A stretch of 64,000 bases of DNA. It comes from Pseudoalteromonas galatheae. Its GTDB lineage: Bacteria; Pseudomonadota; Gammaproteobacteria; Enterobacterales; Alteromonadaceae. A model generated the notes under the pieces. That model searched no databases, was not told the DNA's origin, and worked only from the letters and a program-made list of their open reading frames with translations. Shown one piece after another: positions 10,206 to 18,683 of this stretch. A program made the position numbers and the translations under genes. The DNA lies in assembly GCF_005886105.2 (NCBI RefSeq), contig NZ_PNCO02000002.1, forward strand, positions 1,036,001 through 1,100,000, read 5' to 3'. Every line of letters starts with the position of its first letter. Positions within the stretch are counted from its first letter, which is position 1.

Positions 10206-10209
10206 ATGA
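9924..10209 (+). pseudogene. Possible remnant of a czcC-type outer-membrane factor gene
   Basis: GTG at 9924 opens a 29-codon frame whose product, VSKQLGLFSMLICFAFSDTA..., looks like a secretion signal. It runs straight into a palindromic repeat and stops. After the repeat another frame, interrupted by one TAA, ends at 10207-10209 with a TGA that overlaps the ATG of the adaptor gene (ATGA), the classic joint between adjacent operon genes. Together these look like the two ends of a lost gene. The missing TolC-like partner in an otherwise standard operon is the main argument. I see no homology in the short fragments themselves. Confidence 0.28.
9994..10040. repeat. Palindromic intergenic repeat (ATACCAAT type)
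   Basis: Arms ATACCGATTG (9994-10003) and CAATTGGTAT (10031-10040) are inverted with one mismatch. A related, larger structure lies at 59154-59210 and short related copies at 33511 and 33580. Confidence 0.5.
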
Positions 10210-11315
10210 CAAACTTTAAAATTTTCTCCATCTATTTCGCGGTGAACACGCTTTTTAGCTCGCTGACATATGCCGGCGACGGTCATGAAGAACATGAAGA
10301 GGAAGAAAATGCTATCGTACTGACGCAACAGCAGATGCGTTTTGCCGGAATTCAGACCAAAGAAGTCAAGCTGGAAAGCCATGAGCGCTTTTATTTTGCG
10401 CCTGGAGAAGTAAAAGCCAATGGCTATACCAGCTATTTAGTATCGCCAAGAGCCGATTCAATCGTGTTAAAGCGACACACTACGCTTGGCTCTATGGTTA
10501 ATGTTAACGACCCACTTATCACCTTATTCTCAGAGGCAATGGCGCAGGCCCAAGCGCAGTATTTGGTCGCTTCAACAGAATGGGATAGAGTCAAACGGTT
10601 AAGTAAAGAAACCATCAGTGAGCGTGAGCGCGTTCAAGCAAGTGCCGATTTTAGTTCGGCTTATTCAAAGTTGTTGGCACTTGGAGTAACAGAAAAAGAG
10701 ATTAAAGAAATAGCCACTAAGCCCGCCAGTGAACTTGGCCAATATACGCTCGTTGCTGAGCGCGAGGGAGTGGTAACTCAAGATGCCTTTACTCAGGGCC
10801 AGCATGTTGCCTCTGGCACAACTTTAATGGCAATCACTGATGAAAGCGAGCTATGGGTAGAAGCCCGTTTACAGCCCAACTCTCAACTTCCGTTAGCGGT
10901 TAACTCTAAAGCATTGATTGGCATAGAAGATCAGCAATATGCGGCTCGTGTTATCCAAGAAGCGCATACTATCGATCCCATTACTCGAACCAGACAGATC
11001 CGCCTATTGGTTGAAAATAGTGACGACAAGCTACACGCAGGGATGTTTGTAAACGTCAACTTTATCATACCGTCAAAGGAGTCAACCATAGCGCTACCTG
11101 CAGACGCGTTAAGTCGCGGTCCTGACGGTGATTGGGTGGTGTACATCGAAGAAGCGCCCGGCGAGTTCCATCCCAAAGAAGTGACTTTAGGTGAAGAATT
11201 TGGCGCTCAGGTTGAAGTTATCGGTTTGGCTGTGGGTGAGCGTGTGGCCGTAACCGGAGCGTTCTTTATTGCGTCAGAACAAGCCAAAGCAGGCTTCGAT
11301 CCACATAATCATTAA
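10206..11315 (+). CDS. Periplasmic adaptor of a heavy-metal RND efflux pump (CzcB/CusB-like)
   Basis: A 369-residue membrane-fusion protein. It has a signal peptide (about 1-23) followed by a metal-binding-like acidic/His stretch (GDGHEEHEEEE). Next come a lipoyl/barrel-sandwich region split by a short helical hairpin (about 75-200), a beta-barrel domain and a membrane-proximal domain, ending in a His-containing tail (FDPHNH). It links the inner-membrane pump to an outer-membrane channel. The pump gene follows after 13 bases. No outer-membrane factor gene is present upstream, so the channel must be supplied from elsewhere if the pump works. Confidence 0.9.
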   Translation: MTNFKIFSIYFAVNTLFSSLTYAGDGHEEHEEEENAIVLTQQQMRFAGIQTKEVKLESHERFYFAPGEVKANGYTSYLVSPRADSIVLKRHTTLGSMVNVNDPLITLFSEAMAQAQAQYLVASTEWDRVKRLSKETISERERVQASADFSSAYSKLLALGVTEKEIKEIATKPASELGQYTLVAEREGVVTQDAFTQGQHVASGTTLMAITDESELWVEARLQPNSQLPLAVNSKALIGIEDQQYAARVIQEAHTIDPITRTRQIRLLVENSDDKLHAGMFVNVNFIIPSKESTIALPADALSRGPDGDWVVYIEEAPGEFHPKEVTLGEEFGAQVEVIGLAVGERVAVTGAFFIASEQAKAGFDPHNH

Positions 11316-11328
11316 GAGGAGCCTCATC

Positions 11329-14300
11329 ATGTTTAATCGAATTATCGATTGGTCTGTAAACAATCGGCTTCTAATTATTCTTTTTTTACTCGTTATCACA
11401 GCAACTGCTAGCGTGACTATTCCAAAACTCAACTTAGATGCGTTTCCCGATGTAACGAATGTGCAGGTTGCGGTGAATACTGAAGCGCCGGGACTGGCAG
11501 CAGAAGAGGTTGAGCAGTTAATCACCTATCCAATTGAGGCTGTGATGTATGCCTTGCCTGATGTGCAGCAAGTGCGTTCAATTTCTAAAACAGGTCTATC
11601 TGGCGTTACGGTGGTATTTAAGGAAGGTACCGATATCTATTTTGCCAGACAGTTGGTATTTGAGCGCCTCCAAGCTGCAAAGGAGTTGATCCCAAGCGGC
11701 GTGGGTACGCCAGAAATGGGGCCAAATACATCAGGGCTTGGTCAAGTATTTCAATATATGCTGATGAGCGAGACGAACTCTGAATATGATGCAATGGCCT
11801 TACGTAGTCTCAATGACTGGGTGGTCAAGCTGTTAATTATGCCAATTGACGGAGTAACTGATGTATTGGCCTTTGGCGGCGATGTGCGTCAGTATCAAGT
11901 CAATATCGACCCAAATAAGCTATTGGCTTATGCACTCACTCAGCAAGATGTGGTGAGTGCCATCGAGCGTAATAACCAAAATGTCGGCGGTTGGTATTTA
12001 GAGCGCGGTCAAGAGCAGTTGGTGATCCGCGCAGCTGGCTGGTTTCAAAGTGGGGAGAAGGGGATCGAGGAGATTGCCAACGTGCCCGTCAAAACCATTG
12101 ATGGCACGGTCGTGACTGTGGCTCAGGTTGCCACTGTATCGATTGGTGGAGAAATCCGTCAAGGCGCTGTGACGATGTCTAGAAAAAGCGCCTCTGGTGA
12201 AGTGGAACAGCTCGGTGAAGTCGTAACAGGCATAGTGCTCAAGCGAATGGGAGCAAACACCAAAGCAACCATTGATAGCATTAACAACCGCGTGGAACTG
12301 ATTAATAAAGCACTACCTGAAGGGGTAAGGTTTGAGCCGTTTTACGATCAGTCTGATTTAATCAGCAAAGCAGTACAAACTGTCGTTGAAGCCTTGGCAC
12401 TAGCATTTATTTTTATCGTTGTGGTGCTCGCGCTGTTTTTAATGAACCTGAGAGCGACTTTTTTGGTGCTTATTTCAATTCCTATTTCAATTGCTATTGC
12501 ACTTGTGGTTATGGCGTGGCTTGGCGTCTCGGCCAACTTAATGTCGCTAGGCGGTATCGCAGTCGCGATAGGGATGTTAGTTGACGGCTCAGTGGTGATG
12601 GTAGAAAACATCTTTAAACACCTAACAAGGCAAAAGAAAAGTGATGACTTCTCTGTAGGACTCATTGTTGAGCTCGCAGGAAAGGAAGTGGCAAGACCAA
12701 TCTTTTTTGCTGCCAGTATCATCTTAGTGGTGTTCACCCCGTTATTTAGTTTTGAAGGGGTTGAAGCTAAACTATTTCAACCTATGGCAATTAGTATTAT
12801 TTTGGCTGTTATTGCGGCGATATTTGTTGCCCTTATCATTGTCCCAGCGCTTGCGACCTACTTATTTAAACACGGTGTTAAAGCGCGAGAGAGTATTATT
12901 CTCGTCGCGCTAGAAAAAGGCTACCGCTGGACGTTAAATCGAGTGTTGCATAGGCAAAAGTTGTTGATGGCTATCGTCATATTATTGATGGTAGTGGCCG
13001 GTTTTACGTTCACTAAAATTGGTACCGAGTTTGTCCCTGAACTTGAAGAAGGCACCATCAACCTAAGGGTAACGCTGGCACCTTCCGCCAGTCTTGAAAC
13101 CGCGCTGAATGTTGCGCCTGAGCTGGAAAAAATGCTGCTCACTTTTCCTGAGGTAAACTACGCGCTAAGCAGAATTGGTCGAGCGGAGATAGGTGGCGAT
13201 CCTGAACCGGTAAATAACATTGAAATCTATATTGGTCTTGCACCAGTAGCACAGTGGCAAAGCGCAAATAATCGCTACGAATTACAAGCTTTGATGGAAC
13301 AAAAGCTATCGGCTTATCCCGGCTTACTGTTTAATTTTTCACAGCCTATTGCGACGCGTGTCGATGAATTACTCTCAGGCGTTAAAGCGCAGTTGGCGAT
13401 TAAGCTGTTTGGCCCGGATTTAGCTGTGCTTGCAAAAAAAGGCAAGGAAATTGAGGCTGCCGTGGCGCAAGTTGAAGGGACAGAGGGCGTACAACTTGAA
13501 CAAATAGCAGGTGAATCGCAGCTGATCATCACCCCAAAACGTCAAGCGTTATCTCGCTACGGTTTAGCTGTCGGCGACGTTATGGCATTAGTGCAAGATG
13601 GCATTGGTGGCAGTAAAGCGGGGCAGGTCATCAACGGTAACGAACGCTATGATATTTATGTCCGCTTGGCACCTAAGTACCGTCAAAGCAAGCAAACCAT
13701 TGAAGAAATACGCTTACAATCAAGTTCAGGGGCGTGGATCCGGTTGGCTGATGTTGCGAATGTTGAATATCAATCTGGTCCACCGCAAGTAAGACGAGAT
13801 GACGTTCAACGTCGAGTGGTGATCCAAGCGAATGTGCAAGGTCGAGATATGGGCAGTGTAGTAAGTGATATTCGCGCGGCTATTGATAGTAAAGTTGACT
13901 TACCAACAGGTTATGGTGTTGAAATCGGTGGTCAATTTGAAAACCAGCAACGAGCACAAAAACGCTTGGCAATCGTGGTACCGCTATCTTTGGCGCTAAT
14001 AGCACTTTTGCTTTACTTCGCATTTGGTTCACTGGCTCAGGCTGCGCTTATTTTAGTGAATGTGCCGCTGGCGGTTATTGGTGGAGTATTTTCTTTATAT
14101 ATCTCAGGACAATATCTATCGGTCCCAAGTTCGGTTGGGTTTATCACCTTATTCGGTGTCGCGGTACTCAATGGCGTGGTCATGGTTGAGAGCATAAACC
14201 AGCGATTGGCTGCGGGAGAATCGCTTCATTCAGGTGTCTTTGAGGGAGCAGTTTCAAGGCTTAGACCCGTGCTTATGACTGCGATCACCTCAGCCCTTGG

Positions 14301-14457
14301 CCTTATTCCTATGTTGTTGTCGACAGGAGTGGGCGCTGAAATTCAAAGGCCGCTTGCCAGTGTAATTGTTGGTGGATTATTAACGTCAACCTTGCTGACT
14401 TTGTTTGTATTGCCAGCACTTTATCCACTATTCTCAAAGCAAATTAAAAATTCGTAA
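11329..14457 (+). CDS. Heavy-metal RND efflux transporter (CzcA family)
   Basis: A 1042-residue inner-membrane proton/metal antiporter. I chose ATG 11329 (MFNRIIDWSVNNRLL) because AAGAGGA sits just before it and the longer ORF start lies inside the adaptor gene. Typical features are the first helix, the periplasmic DAFPDVTNVQV motif, the helix-4 segment GGIAVAIGMLVDGSVVMVEN with its essential acidic residue, and the second-half repeat. The sequence lacks the CusA-type loop and looks more like divalent-cation pumps (Zn, Co, Cd, Ni); the CDF exporter downstream agrees with that. The exact metal cannot be told from sequence. Confidence 0.93.
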   Translation: MFNRIIDWSVNNRLLIILFLLVITATASVTIPKLNLDAFPDVTNVQVAVNTEAPGLAAEEVEQLITYPIEAVMYALPDVQQVRSISKTGLSGVTVVFKEGTDIYFARQLVFERLQAAKELIPSGVGTPEMGPNTSGLGQVFQYMLMSETNSEYDAMALRSLNDWVVKLLIMPIDGVTDVLAFGGDVRQYQVNIDPNKLLAYALTQQDVVSAIERNNQNVGGWYLERGQEQLVIRAAGWFQSGEKGIEEIANVPVKTIDGTVVTVAQVATVSIGGEIRQGAVTMSRKSASGEVEQLGEVVTGIVLKRMGANTKATIDSINNRVELINKALPEGVRFEPFYDQSDLISKAVQTVVEALALAFIFIVVVLALFLMNLRATFLVLISIPISIAIALVVMAWLGVSANLMSLGGIAVAIGMLVDGSVVMVENIFKHLTRQKKSDDFSVGLIVELAGKEVARPIFFAASIILVVFTPLFSFEGVEAKLFQPMAISIILAVIAAIFVALIIVPALATYLFKHGVKARESIILVALEKGYRWTLNRVLHRQKLLMAIVILLMVVAGFTFTKIGTEFVPELEEGTINLRVTLAPSASLETALNVAPELEKMLLTFPEVNYALSRIGRAEIGGDPEPVNNIEIYIGLAPVAQWQSANNRYELQALMEQKLSAYPGLLFNFSQPIATRVDELLSGVKAQLAIKLFGPDLAVLAKKGKEIEAAVAQVEGTEGVQLEQIAGESQLIITPKRQALSRYGLAVGDVMALVQDGIGGSKAGQVINGNERYDIYVRLAPKYRQSKQTIEEIRLQSSSGAWIRLADVANVEYQSGPPQVRRDDVQRRVVIQANVQGRDMGSVVSDIRAAIDSKVDLPTGYGVEIGGQFENQQRAQKRLAIVVPLSLALIALLLYFAFGSLAQAALILVNVPLAVIGGVFSLYISGQYLSVPSSVGFITLFGVAVLNGVVMVESINQRLAAGESLHSGVFEGAVSRLRPVLMTAITSALGLIPMLLSTGVGAEIQRPLASVIVGGLLTSTLLTLFVLPALYPLFSKQIKNS

Positions 14458-14463
14458 CGCGTC

Positions 14464-14490
14464 GGGGCCACTGAAAGTGGTCCCTTATTC
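14464..14490 (+). terminator. Terminator-like hairpin after the RND gene
   Basis: GGGGCCACT (14464-14472), loop GAA, AGTGGTCCC (14476-14484), with one G-T pair, then TTATTC. It may attenuate rather than end transcription, since the CDF gene follows closely. Confidence 0.5.
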
Positions 14491-14512
14491 GAGTCAGTAA
14501 ATAGGAGTGAGT

Positions 14513-15397
14513 ATGTCTCACGCACATCATCACCATCATGGAAACAAGCTCGGTTGGGCCGTATTTGTTAATATTCTACTGAGTGCCGCACAGGTCGTTG
14601 GTGGCATTCTCTCAGGCAGTCTTTCTTTGGTTGCTGATGCGTTACATAATTTAAGTGACGCTGGTGCGCTTATTATCGCGTTAGTTGCGCAAAAAATTGC
14701 AAGAAAGCCGGCCTCACTCGAACTCACTTATGGCTACCAACGTGCTGAAATAGTCGGGGCGCTAATTAATAGCGCGACACTCATTGTGGTTGGGATTTAT
14801 CTGCTATTCGAGGCAATTTCTCGATTTTTAAATCCCGAACCAATTGATGGTTGGATAGTGGTGTGGCTCGCAGCCTTGGCGTTAGTTATCGACGTTATCA
14901 CAGCGCTTATTACTTATTCTGCTGGTGCAAAAACCAGCCTAAATATTCGTGCGGCGTTTATTCACAATGTTTCCGATGCTGCGGCTTCCGTTGCGGTGAT
15001 CGTGGCTGGAACATTAATCATCTTATATCAATGGTATGTGGTGGATCTTATTGCTACCGTGTTGATCTCCGCGTACGTGATTTTCCATGGCGTCGAACTG
15101 AGTAAAAGTAGTATTAGAATTCTCATGCAGGCAACGCCAGATAATGTCAATATTCAAGAGATTAAGGAATACCTCGAGACTCAAGAGAATGTTAAGACGG
15201 TAAGCCATATTCATGTATGGCAGCTCAATGAACATGAACATATTTTAGAGGCGCAAGTTGTCATTATGTCTTTGAGCGACCAAAGCACGCTCGCGCGGTT
15301 AAAAGCGGGTTTACAGTCCCGGTTTGGATTGTCGCATACCACACTTGAATTAACCGAGGAATCTTTGGTAACCCACCAGTGTGTAGAAATTAACTAA
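14513..15397 (+). CDS. Cation diffusion facilitator (CzcD/ZitB-like)
   Basis: A 294-residue metal/proton antiporter. The start is ATG 14513, with ATAGGAG five bases before it (an upstream GTG at 14507 is less likely). The N-terminus is His-rich (HAHHHHHGNK), followed by six membrane segments. The metal-site motifs are SLVADALHNLSDA (HxxxD on helix 2) and FIHNVSDAAAS (HxxxD on helix 5), and the C-terminal domain contains HIHVWQLNEHEH and ends in TTLELTEE. It exports Zn or other divalent cations from cytoplasm to periplasm, where an RND pump could take over. It follows the RND genes on the same strand. Confidence 0.93.
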   Translation: MSHAHHHHHGNKLGWAVFVNILLSAAQVVGGILSGSLSLVADALHNLSDAGALIIALVAQKIARKPASLELTYGYQRAEIVGALINSATLIVVGIYLLFEAISRFLNPEPIDGWIVVWLAALALVIDVITALITYSAGAKTSLNIRAAFIHNVSDAAASVAVIVAGTLIILYQWYVVDLIATVLISAYVIFHGVELSKSSIRILMQATPDNVNIQEIKEYLETQENVKTVSHIHVWQLNEHEHILEAQVVIMSLSDQSTLARLKAGLQSRFGLSHTTLELTEESLVTHQCVEIN

Positions 15398-15402
15398 ATA
15401 CA

Positions 15403-15421
15403 AATGAAAATGGTTTGCATT
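15403..15421 (+). promoter_or_regulatory. Fur-box candidate upstream of the sodA operon
   Basis: AATGAAAATGGTTTGCATT matches 14 of 18 fixed bases of the Fur consensus and lies about 85 bases before the first gene of the sodA pair. Manganese SOD genes are commonly repressed by Fur. Confidence 0.6.
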
Positions 15422-15504
15422 AATGTTTTTGTGATCGTATAGTGCCTTAATAGCTCATACTGGTTTGCTTGCATAAGTAAGCCAGTTCGGTAAGAGGGTA
15501 AAAT

Positions 15505-16023
15505 ATGAAAAATCGCATGGACCTTAGTGCAAACCACTTAGCAAGTGGAGTTTGCACGTTATCTTCAGTGTTGTCACCTTGGCAAGCTAAAATACTCTCA
15601 GGTAATCAAGCATATCAAGCGCAAATATTTCTGCGTGCACGTGACGAATATCAGGTTGCATTGACACTCGCGACAGGTATTTTAGATGAGTTTTTATTAT
15701 GCCAAAAAGACAGTGTCGTGATGAATGCCATAGAGCACAGTTTACCTGCCGTCGTCGTATCCGCGCATAATCTAGCCGACACCTTTATTGCGCTTGACCA
15801 ACCAAATAGGGCGTGCCAGCAACTTATCGCAATCCATCTTAAAATACATGCAACCTACCTTGAATATAACAACGAACTTGCACCTATCGTCTTACATCAT
15901 TTGCATAAAACTCGACAAGAGTTGATTCATTTTGCAACACGTTATCCTCATTTACCCGAGCTTATTCATCAAATTAACGAAGCGATGCAGGTAACACATC
16001 TGCATTCTCGCGTTTTACATTAA
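15505..16023 (+). CDS. Uncharacterised protein encoded upstream of sodA
   Basis: A 172-residue, probably cytoplasmic and mostly helical protein that I do not recognise as a named domain. It is rich in His and Leu (e.g. [16 protein letters not shown]), has TPR-like helical spacing around 30-140, and has no signal peptide or membrane segment. Its start has GGTAAGAGGGTAAAAT just upstream. It is 14 bases from sodA and behind a Fur-like box. Pseudomonas carries an uncharacterised orfX in the iron-regulated fagA-fumC-orfX-sodA operon; this may be an analogous gene, but that is inference from position. Confidence 0.75.
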   Translation: MKNRMDLSANHLASGVCTLSSVLSPWQAKILSGNQAYQAQIFLRARDEYQVALTLATGILDEFLLCQKDSVVMNAIEHSLPAVVVSAHNLADTFIALDQPNRACQQLIAIHLKIHATYLEYNNELAPIVLHHLHKTRQELIHFATRYPHLPELIHQINEAMQVTHLHSRVLH

Positions 16024-16037
16024 CATTTGGAGGTCGA

Positions 16038-16649
16038 ATGGCTTATACCTTACCTGAGTTACCGTACGCATATGATGCATTAGAACCGCATATCGACGCG
16101 AAGACGATGGAGATCCATCATACTTTGCATCATCAGACATATATAAATAAAGCAAACGCAGCGTTAGAGGGGACGGAGTTCGCAGGTAAAGACACCGAAA
16201 CGTTGCTGAGAAACATTAAAACGTTACCTGAAAATTTACAAAAAGCAGTGCAAGAACATGTCGGCGGGCACAATAACCATAGTTTGTTCTGGCAAATTAT
16301 GACTCCAAATTATGCGCCTTTATGTGATGGGCCGTTAAAACAAGCGATAGAAAGTGAGCTCGGTGGTTTTGATAGCTTTAAAACTGAATTTACAAACGCT
16401 GCCGTCAGTCGATTTGGCAGTGGTTGGGCATGGTTAGTTGTGGATGAAAATGGCAAGTTAGCGGTGACGAGTAGTCTCAACCAAGACAGCCCCTATATGG
16501 ATCAGCACACCCCAATAATAGGTTTAGATGTGTGGGAACATGCCTATTACCTCAAGTATCAGAATCGTCGACCAGAATACATCGCCGCTTTTTACAATGT
16601 CATCAATTGGTCTGAAGTCGAGCGAAGATATAATCAAGCAATAGGTTAG
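16038..16649 (+). CDS. sodA: Superoxide dismutase, manganese type
   Basis: A 203-residue cytoplasmic Fe/Mn-family SOD. The start [20 protein letters not shown] is canonical and the SD GGAGG precedes it. The metal ligands are the His in [10 protein letters not shown], the His in NNHSLFW, and Asp and His in [18 protein letters not shown]. The [10 protein letters not shown] and LNQDSP signatures (Gly and the C-terminal-domain Gln) are those of MnSOD rather than FeSOD. It probably forms an operon with the preceding gene under Fur, so Mn-SOD replaces iron-dependent defences when iron is scarce. Confidence 0.95.
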   Translation: MAYTLPELPYAYDALEPHIDAKTMEIHHTLHHQTYINKANAALEGTEFAGKDTETLLRNIKTLPENLQKAVQEHVGGHNNHSLFWQIMTPNYAPLCDGPLKQAIESELGGFDSFKTEFTNAAVSRFGSGWAWLVVDENGKLAVTSSLNQDSPYMDQHTPIIGLDVWEHAYYLKYQNRRPEYIAAFYNVINWSEVERRYNQAIG

Positions 16650-16676
16650 TACTTTTCTTATTTCCTCAGTTAGTTA

Positions 16677-16698
16677 AGCCCCTTAGTGGGCTTTTTTC
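16677..16698 (+). terminator. Rho-independent terminator after sodA
   Basis: AGCCC (16677-16681), loop CTTAGT-like, GGGCT (16688-16692), then a run of T. Confidence 0.7.
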
Positions 16699-16792
16699 AT
16701 TAATACCGCAAACATGGTTGAGTACCAAAAATGGCTAGTTTGCTATAGTGATAGCGATTAGACTGAGTGAAAACGAAGTACGAGCGAAAGTC

Positions 16793-18151
16793 ATGTACAC
16801 ACCAGAAATTTGTTCTCAAGCTAGAAATAGTCGTGATGCTAGATTTGATGGGTTGTTTTTTGTTGCAGTCAAGAGCACCGGCATCTATTGTCGGCCAATA
16901 TGCCCAGCACCTGCTGCAAAAGAAGAGAATGTAGAGTATTTTCAATTTGCCCACAATGCTGCGCAAGCAGGCTTTAGGCCTTGTATTCGCTGTCGCCCTG
17001 ACAGCGCACCGGGCAGTTATGCATGGCTTGGCACGGAAACAACCGCAGTCAGAGCCAAAAAGTTAATCGATGAGGGTGCTTTAATACAGCACTCGACAGA
17101 AGACTTAGCCGATAGGTTAGGTATTTCGGTCCGTTACTTAAATAAAGTATTCAATCAATATTTTGGTACGAGCCCCAAACAATATGCACTTTATAAGCAA
17201 TGTGACTTAGCTAAGCAACTATTACAGCAAAGTGATCTTGCTGTCACACAAATTGCGTTTGCCGCCGGGTTTAACTCATTGCGACGCTTTAATGATGCAT
17301 TCCAGAAGCTGTATCAGTTATCACCAAGTCAACTCAGAAAAAATGAGGGTAATGGCTCAGCCATTGCGATTTACTTGTCCTATCGACCGCCGTACAACTG
17401 GGGAAAAATGCAGCAGTTTTTGGCGCTGAGAATTGTGCCAGGTATCGAGTGGTTAACAGAATATAGCTATGGGCGAACCGTGATGATACAAGGTGAAACA
17501 GGGCGCTTCAGCGCGACTATCGAGCCTGAAAACCATCGCTTTAAAGTGGATATCGTGCTCTGCGATTTATCTTTGTTAGTTCCGATGATTGCACAGATAA
17601 GACGTGTGTTAGATTTAGATGCGGACACCTGCTTTATTGAGTCCCATCTTCGTGAAGCCGCGCCTGGCTTGCCGCTACAAGAAGGGCTTAGATTACCCGG
17701 GATCTGGAGTGAGTTTGAAGCGGGAATGAGAGCTATTTTGGGCCAACAAATCAGTGTTCAAGCAGCGAGAAACTTACTTGCTTTATTGGTTGAAACACTT
17801 GGTGAGGCAGCCGAAAATGGTATGCGTTACTTCCCCAAACCCAAAGCCGTATTTGATAGTGATCTTGCCTTTTTCAAAATGCCGGCGCGGCGGAAAGCGG
17901 CTATTAAAGCTTTTGCTGAGCAATACGTTGGTTCGGAACATGTTGAGCTTGATAGTTGGCTGAATATTAAAGGTATAGGTCCGTGGACTGTCGATTATGC
18001 AAAAATGCGCGGATTGAGTCATCCAGACATTTACTTGGGGGGGGATCTAGGGGTCAAAAAAGCAATGGAAAAATCCTTAACAGCAATAAATATCGAAAAA
18101 TGTGCCCCATTCCGTTCTTATTTAACTTTTCAACTATGGCAACAATTATGA
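16793..18151 (+). CDS. Ada N-terminal/AraC/AlkA fusion: alkylation-response regulator and 3-methyladenine glycosylase
   Basis: About 452 residues from ATG 16793; an upstream GTG (16748) adds residues unlike the family. Residues 1-75 are the Ada zinc domain with Cys33, Cys37, Cys64 and Cys67 (YCRPICP, RPCIRCRPD). About 80-195 is an AraC-type HTH. About 205-452 is an AlkA-like DNA glycosylase with the helix-hairpin-helix segment LNIKGIGPWTVDYAKMRGL and a retained Asp in the following GGDLG. It should sense methylphosphotriesters, activate transcription and excise alkylated bases. A run of eight G (about 18037-18044) lies in the segment coding for GGD. The gene overlaps the methyltransferase gene by four bases. 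Confidence 0.92.
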   Translation: MYTPEICSQARNSRDARFDGLFFVAVKSTGIYCRPICPAPAAKEENVEYFQFAHNAAQAGFRPCIRCRPDSAPGSYAWLGTETTAVRAKKLIDEGALIQHSTEDLADRLGISVRYLNKVFNQYFGTSPKQYALYKQCDLAKQLLQQSDLAVTQIAFAAGFNSLRRFNDAFQKLYQLSPSQLRKNEGNGSAIAIYLSYRPPYNWGKMQQFLALRIVPGIEWLTEYSYGRTVMIQGETGRFSATIEPENHRFKVDIVLCDLSLLVPMIAQIRRVLDLDADTCFIESHLREAAPGLPLQEGLRLPGIWSEFEAGMRAILGQQISVQAARNLLALLVETLGEAAENGMRYFPKPKAVFDSDLAFFKMPARRKAAIKAFAEQYVGSEHVELDSWLNIKGIGPWTVDYAKMRGLSHPDIYLGGDLGVKKAMEKSLTAINIEKCAPFRSYLTFQLWQQL

Positions 18152-18609
18152 TTGAAACTACATTAGCCTCCCCCACTGGAGAGTGGATAATACAAGCCTC
18201 CAATGATGGTTTACGATATGTCGGATTCTTTCCAAAAACACGCTACGGGCAAGGGGAAAATCTCCATACAGAAATGGCAAAAAAACAGTTAACTGAATAT
18301 TTTGCTGGTAAACGTCAATGCTTTGATGTGGCGCTCGATGTCGATGGTACACACTTTCAAAAGCAAGTCTGGCAGGTGTTGGCACAAGTACCATTTGGTG
18401 AAACGCATAGCTATGGCTGGATAGCTGAGCGCTTAGGTAACAAAAATGCCGTCCGTGCTGTTGGCGCTGCGAACGGCAAAAATCCAATTAGTATCATCGT
18501 GCCTTGTCATCGCATTATTGGTGCAAATGGAAAGCTAACAGGATATGCTGGTGGACTTGAAGCGAAAGAGTGGTTGTTGCAACACGAGGGAGTGAGCTTC
18601 AAAAAATAG
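18148..18609 (+). CDS. ogt: Methylated-DNA--protein-cysteine methyltransferase
   Basis: A 153-residue suicide repair enzyme that moves the methyl group from O6-methylguanine to its own Cys. The active-site motif IIVPCHRIIG is intact, and so are the helix-turn-helix residues before it (NAVRAVGAANGKNP) and the GYAGGLEAKEWLL tail. I chose ATG 18148 because it overlaps the upstream stop as ATGA; ATG 18136 is the alternative. Together with the preceding Ada/AlkA fusion it supplies, as a second gene, the methyltransferase function that a classical Ada carries at its C-terminus. The hairpin at 18619 ends the unit. Confidence 0.93.
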   Translation: MIETTLASPTGEWIIQASNDGLRYVGFFPKTRYGQGENLHTEMAKKQLTEYFAGKRQCFDVALDVDGTHFQKQVWQVLAQVPFGETHSYGWIAERLGNKNAVRAVGAANGKNPISIIVPCHRIIGANGKLTGYAGGLEAKEWLLQHEGVSFKK

Positions 18610-18618
18610 AGTATACTT

Positions 18619-18658
18619 GAAAGAACAACGAGTTTTAGTAGTCAATCGTTGTTCTTTC
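18619..18658 (+). terminator. Hairpin after ogt
   Basis: Perfect 13-bp arms GAAAGAACAACGA (18619-18631) and TCGTTGTTCTTTC (18646-18658) with a 14-base loop. Confidence 0.6.
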
Positions 18659-18683
18659 GATGGTTTGATGTTTGGAGTGAGAG

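Noticed and set aside
12348..12737. 129-codon minus-strand ORF
   Set aside because: Antisense to the membrane-spanning part of the RND pump. It has a low-complexity Ser/Thr/Ile composition typical of antisense frames.
14513..14545. Poly-His start of the CDF protein as an engineered tag
   Set aside because: His-rich N-termini are natural in CDF exporters and the codons alternate CAC/CAT. No vector sequence is present.
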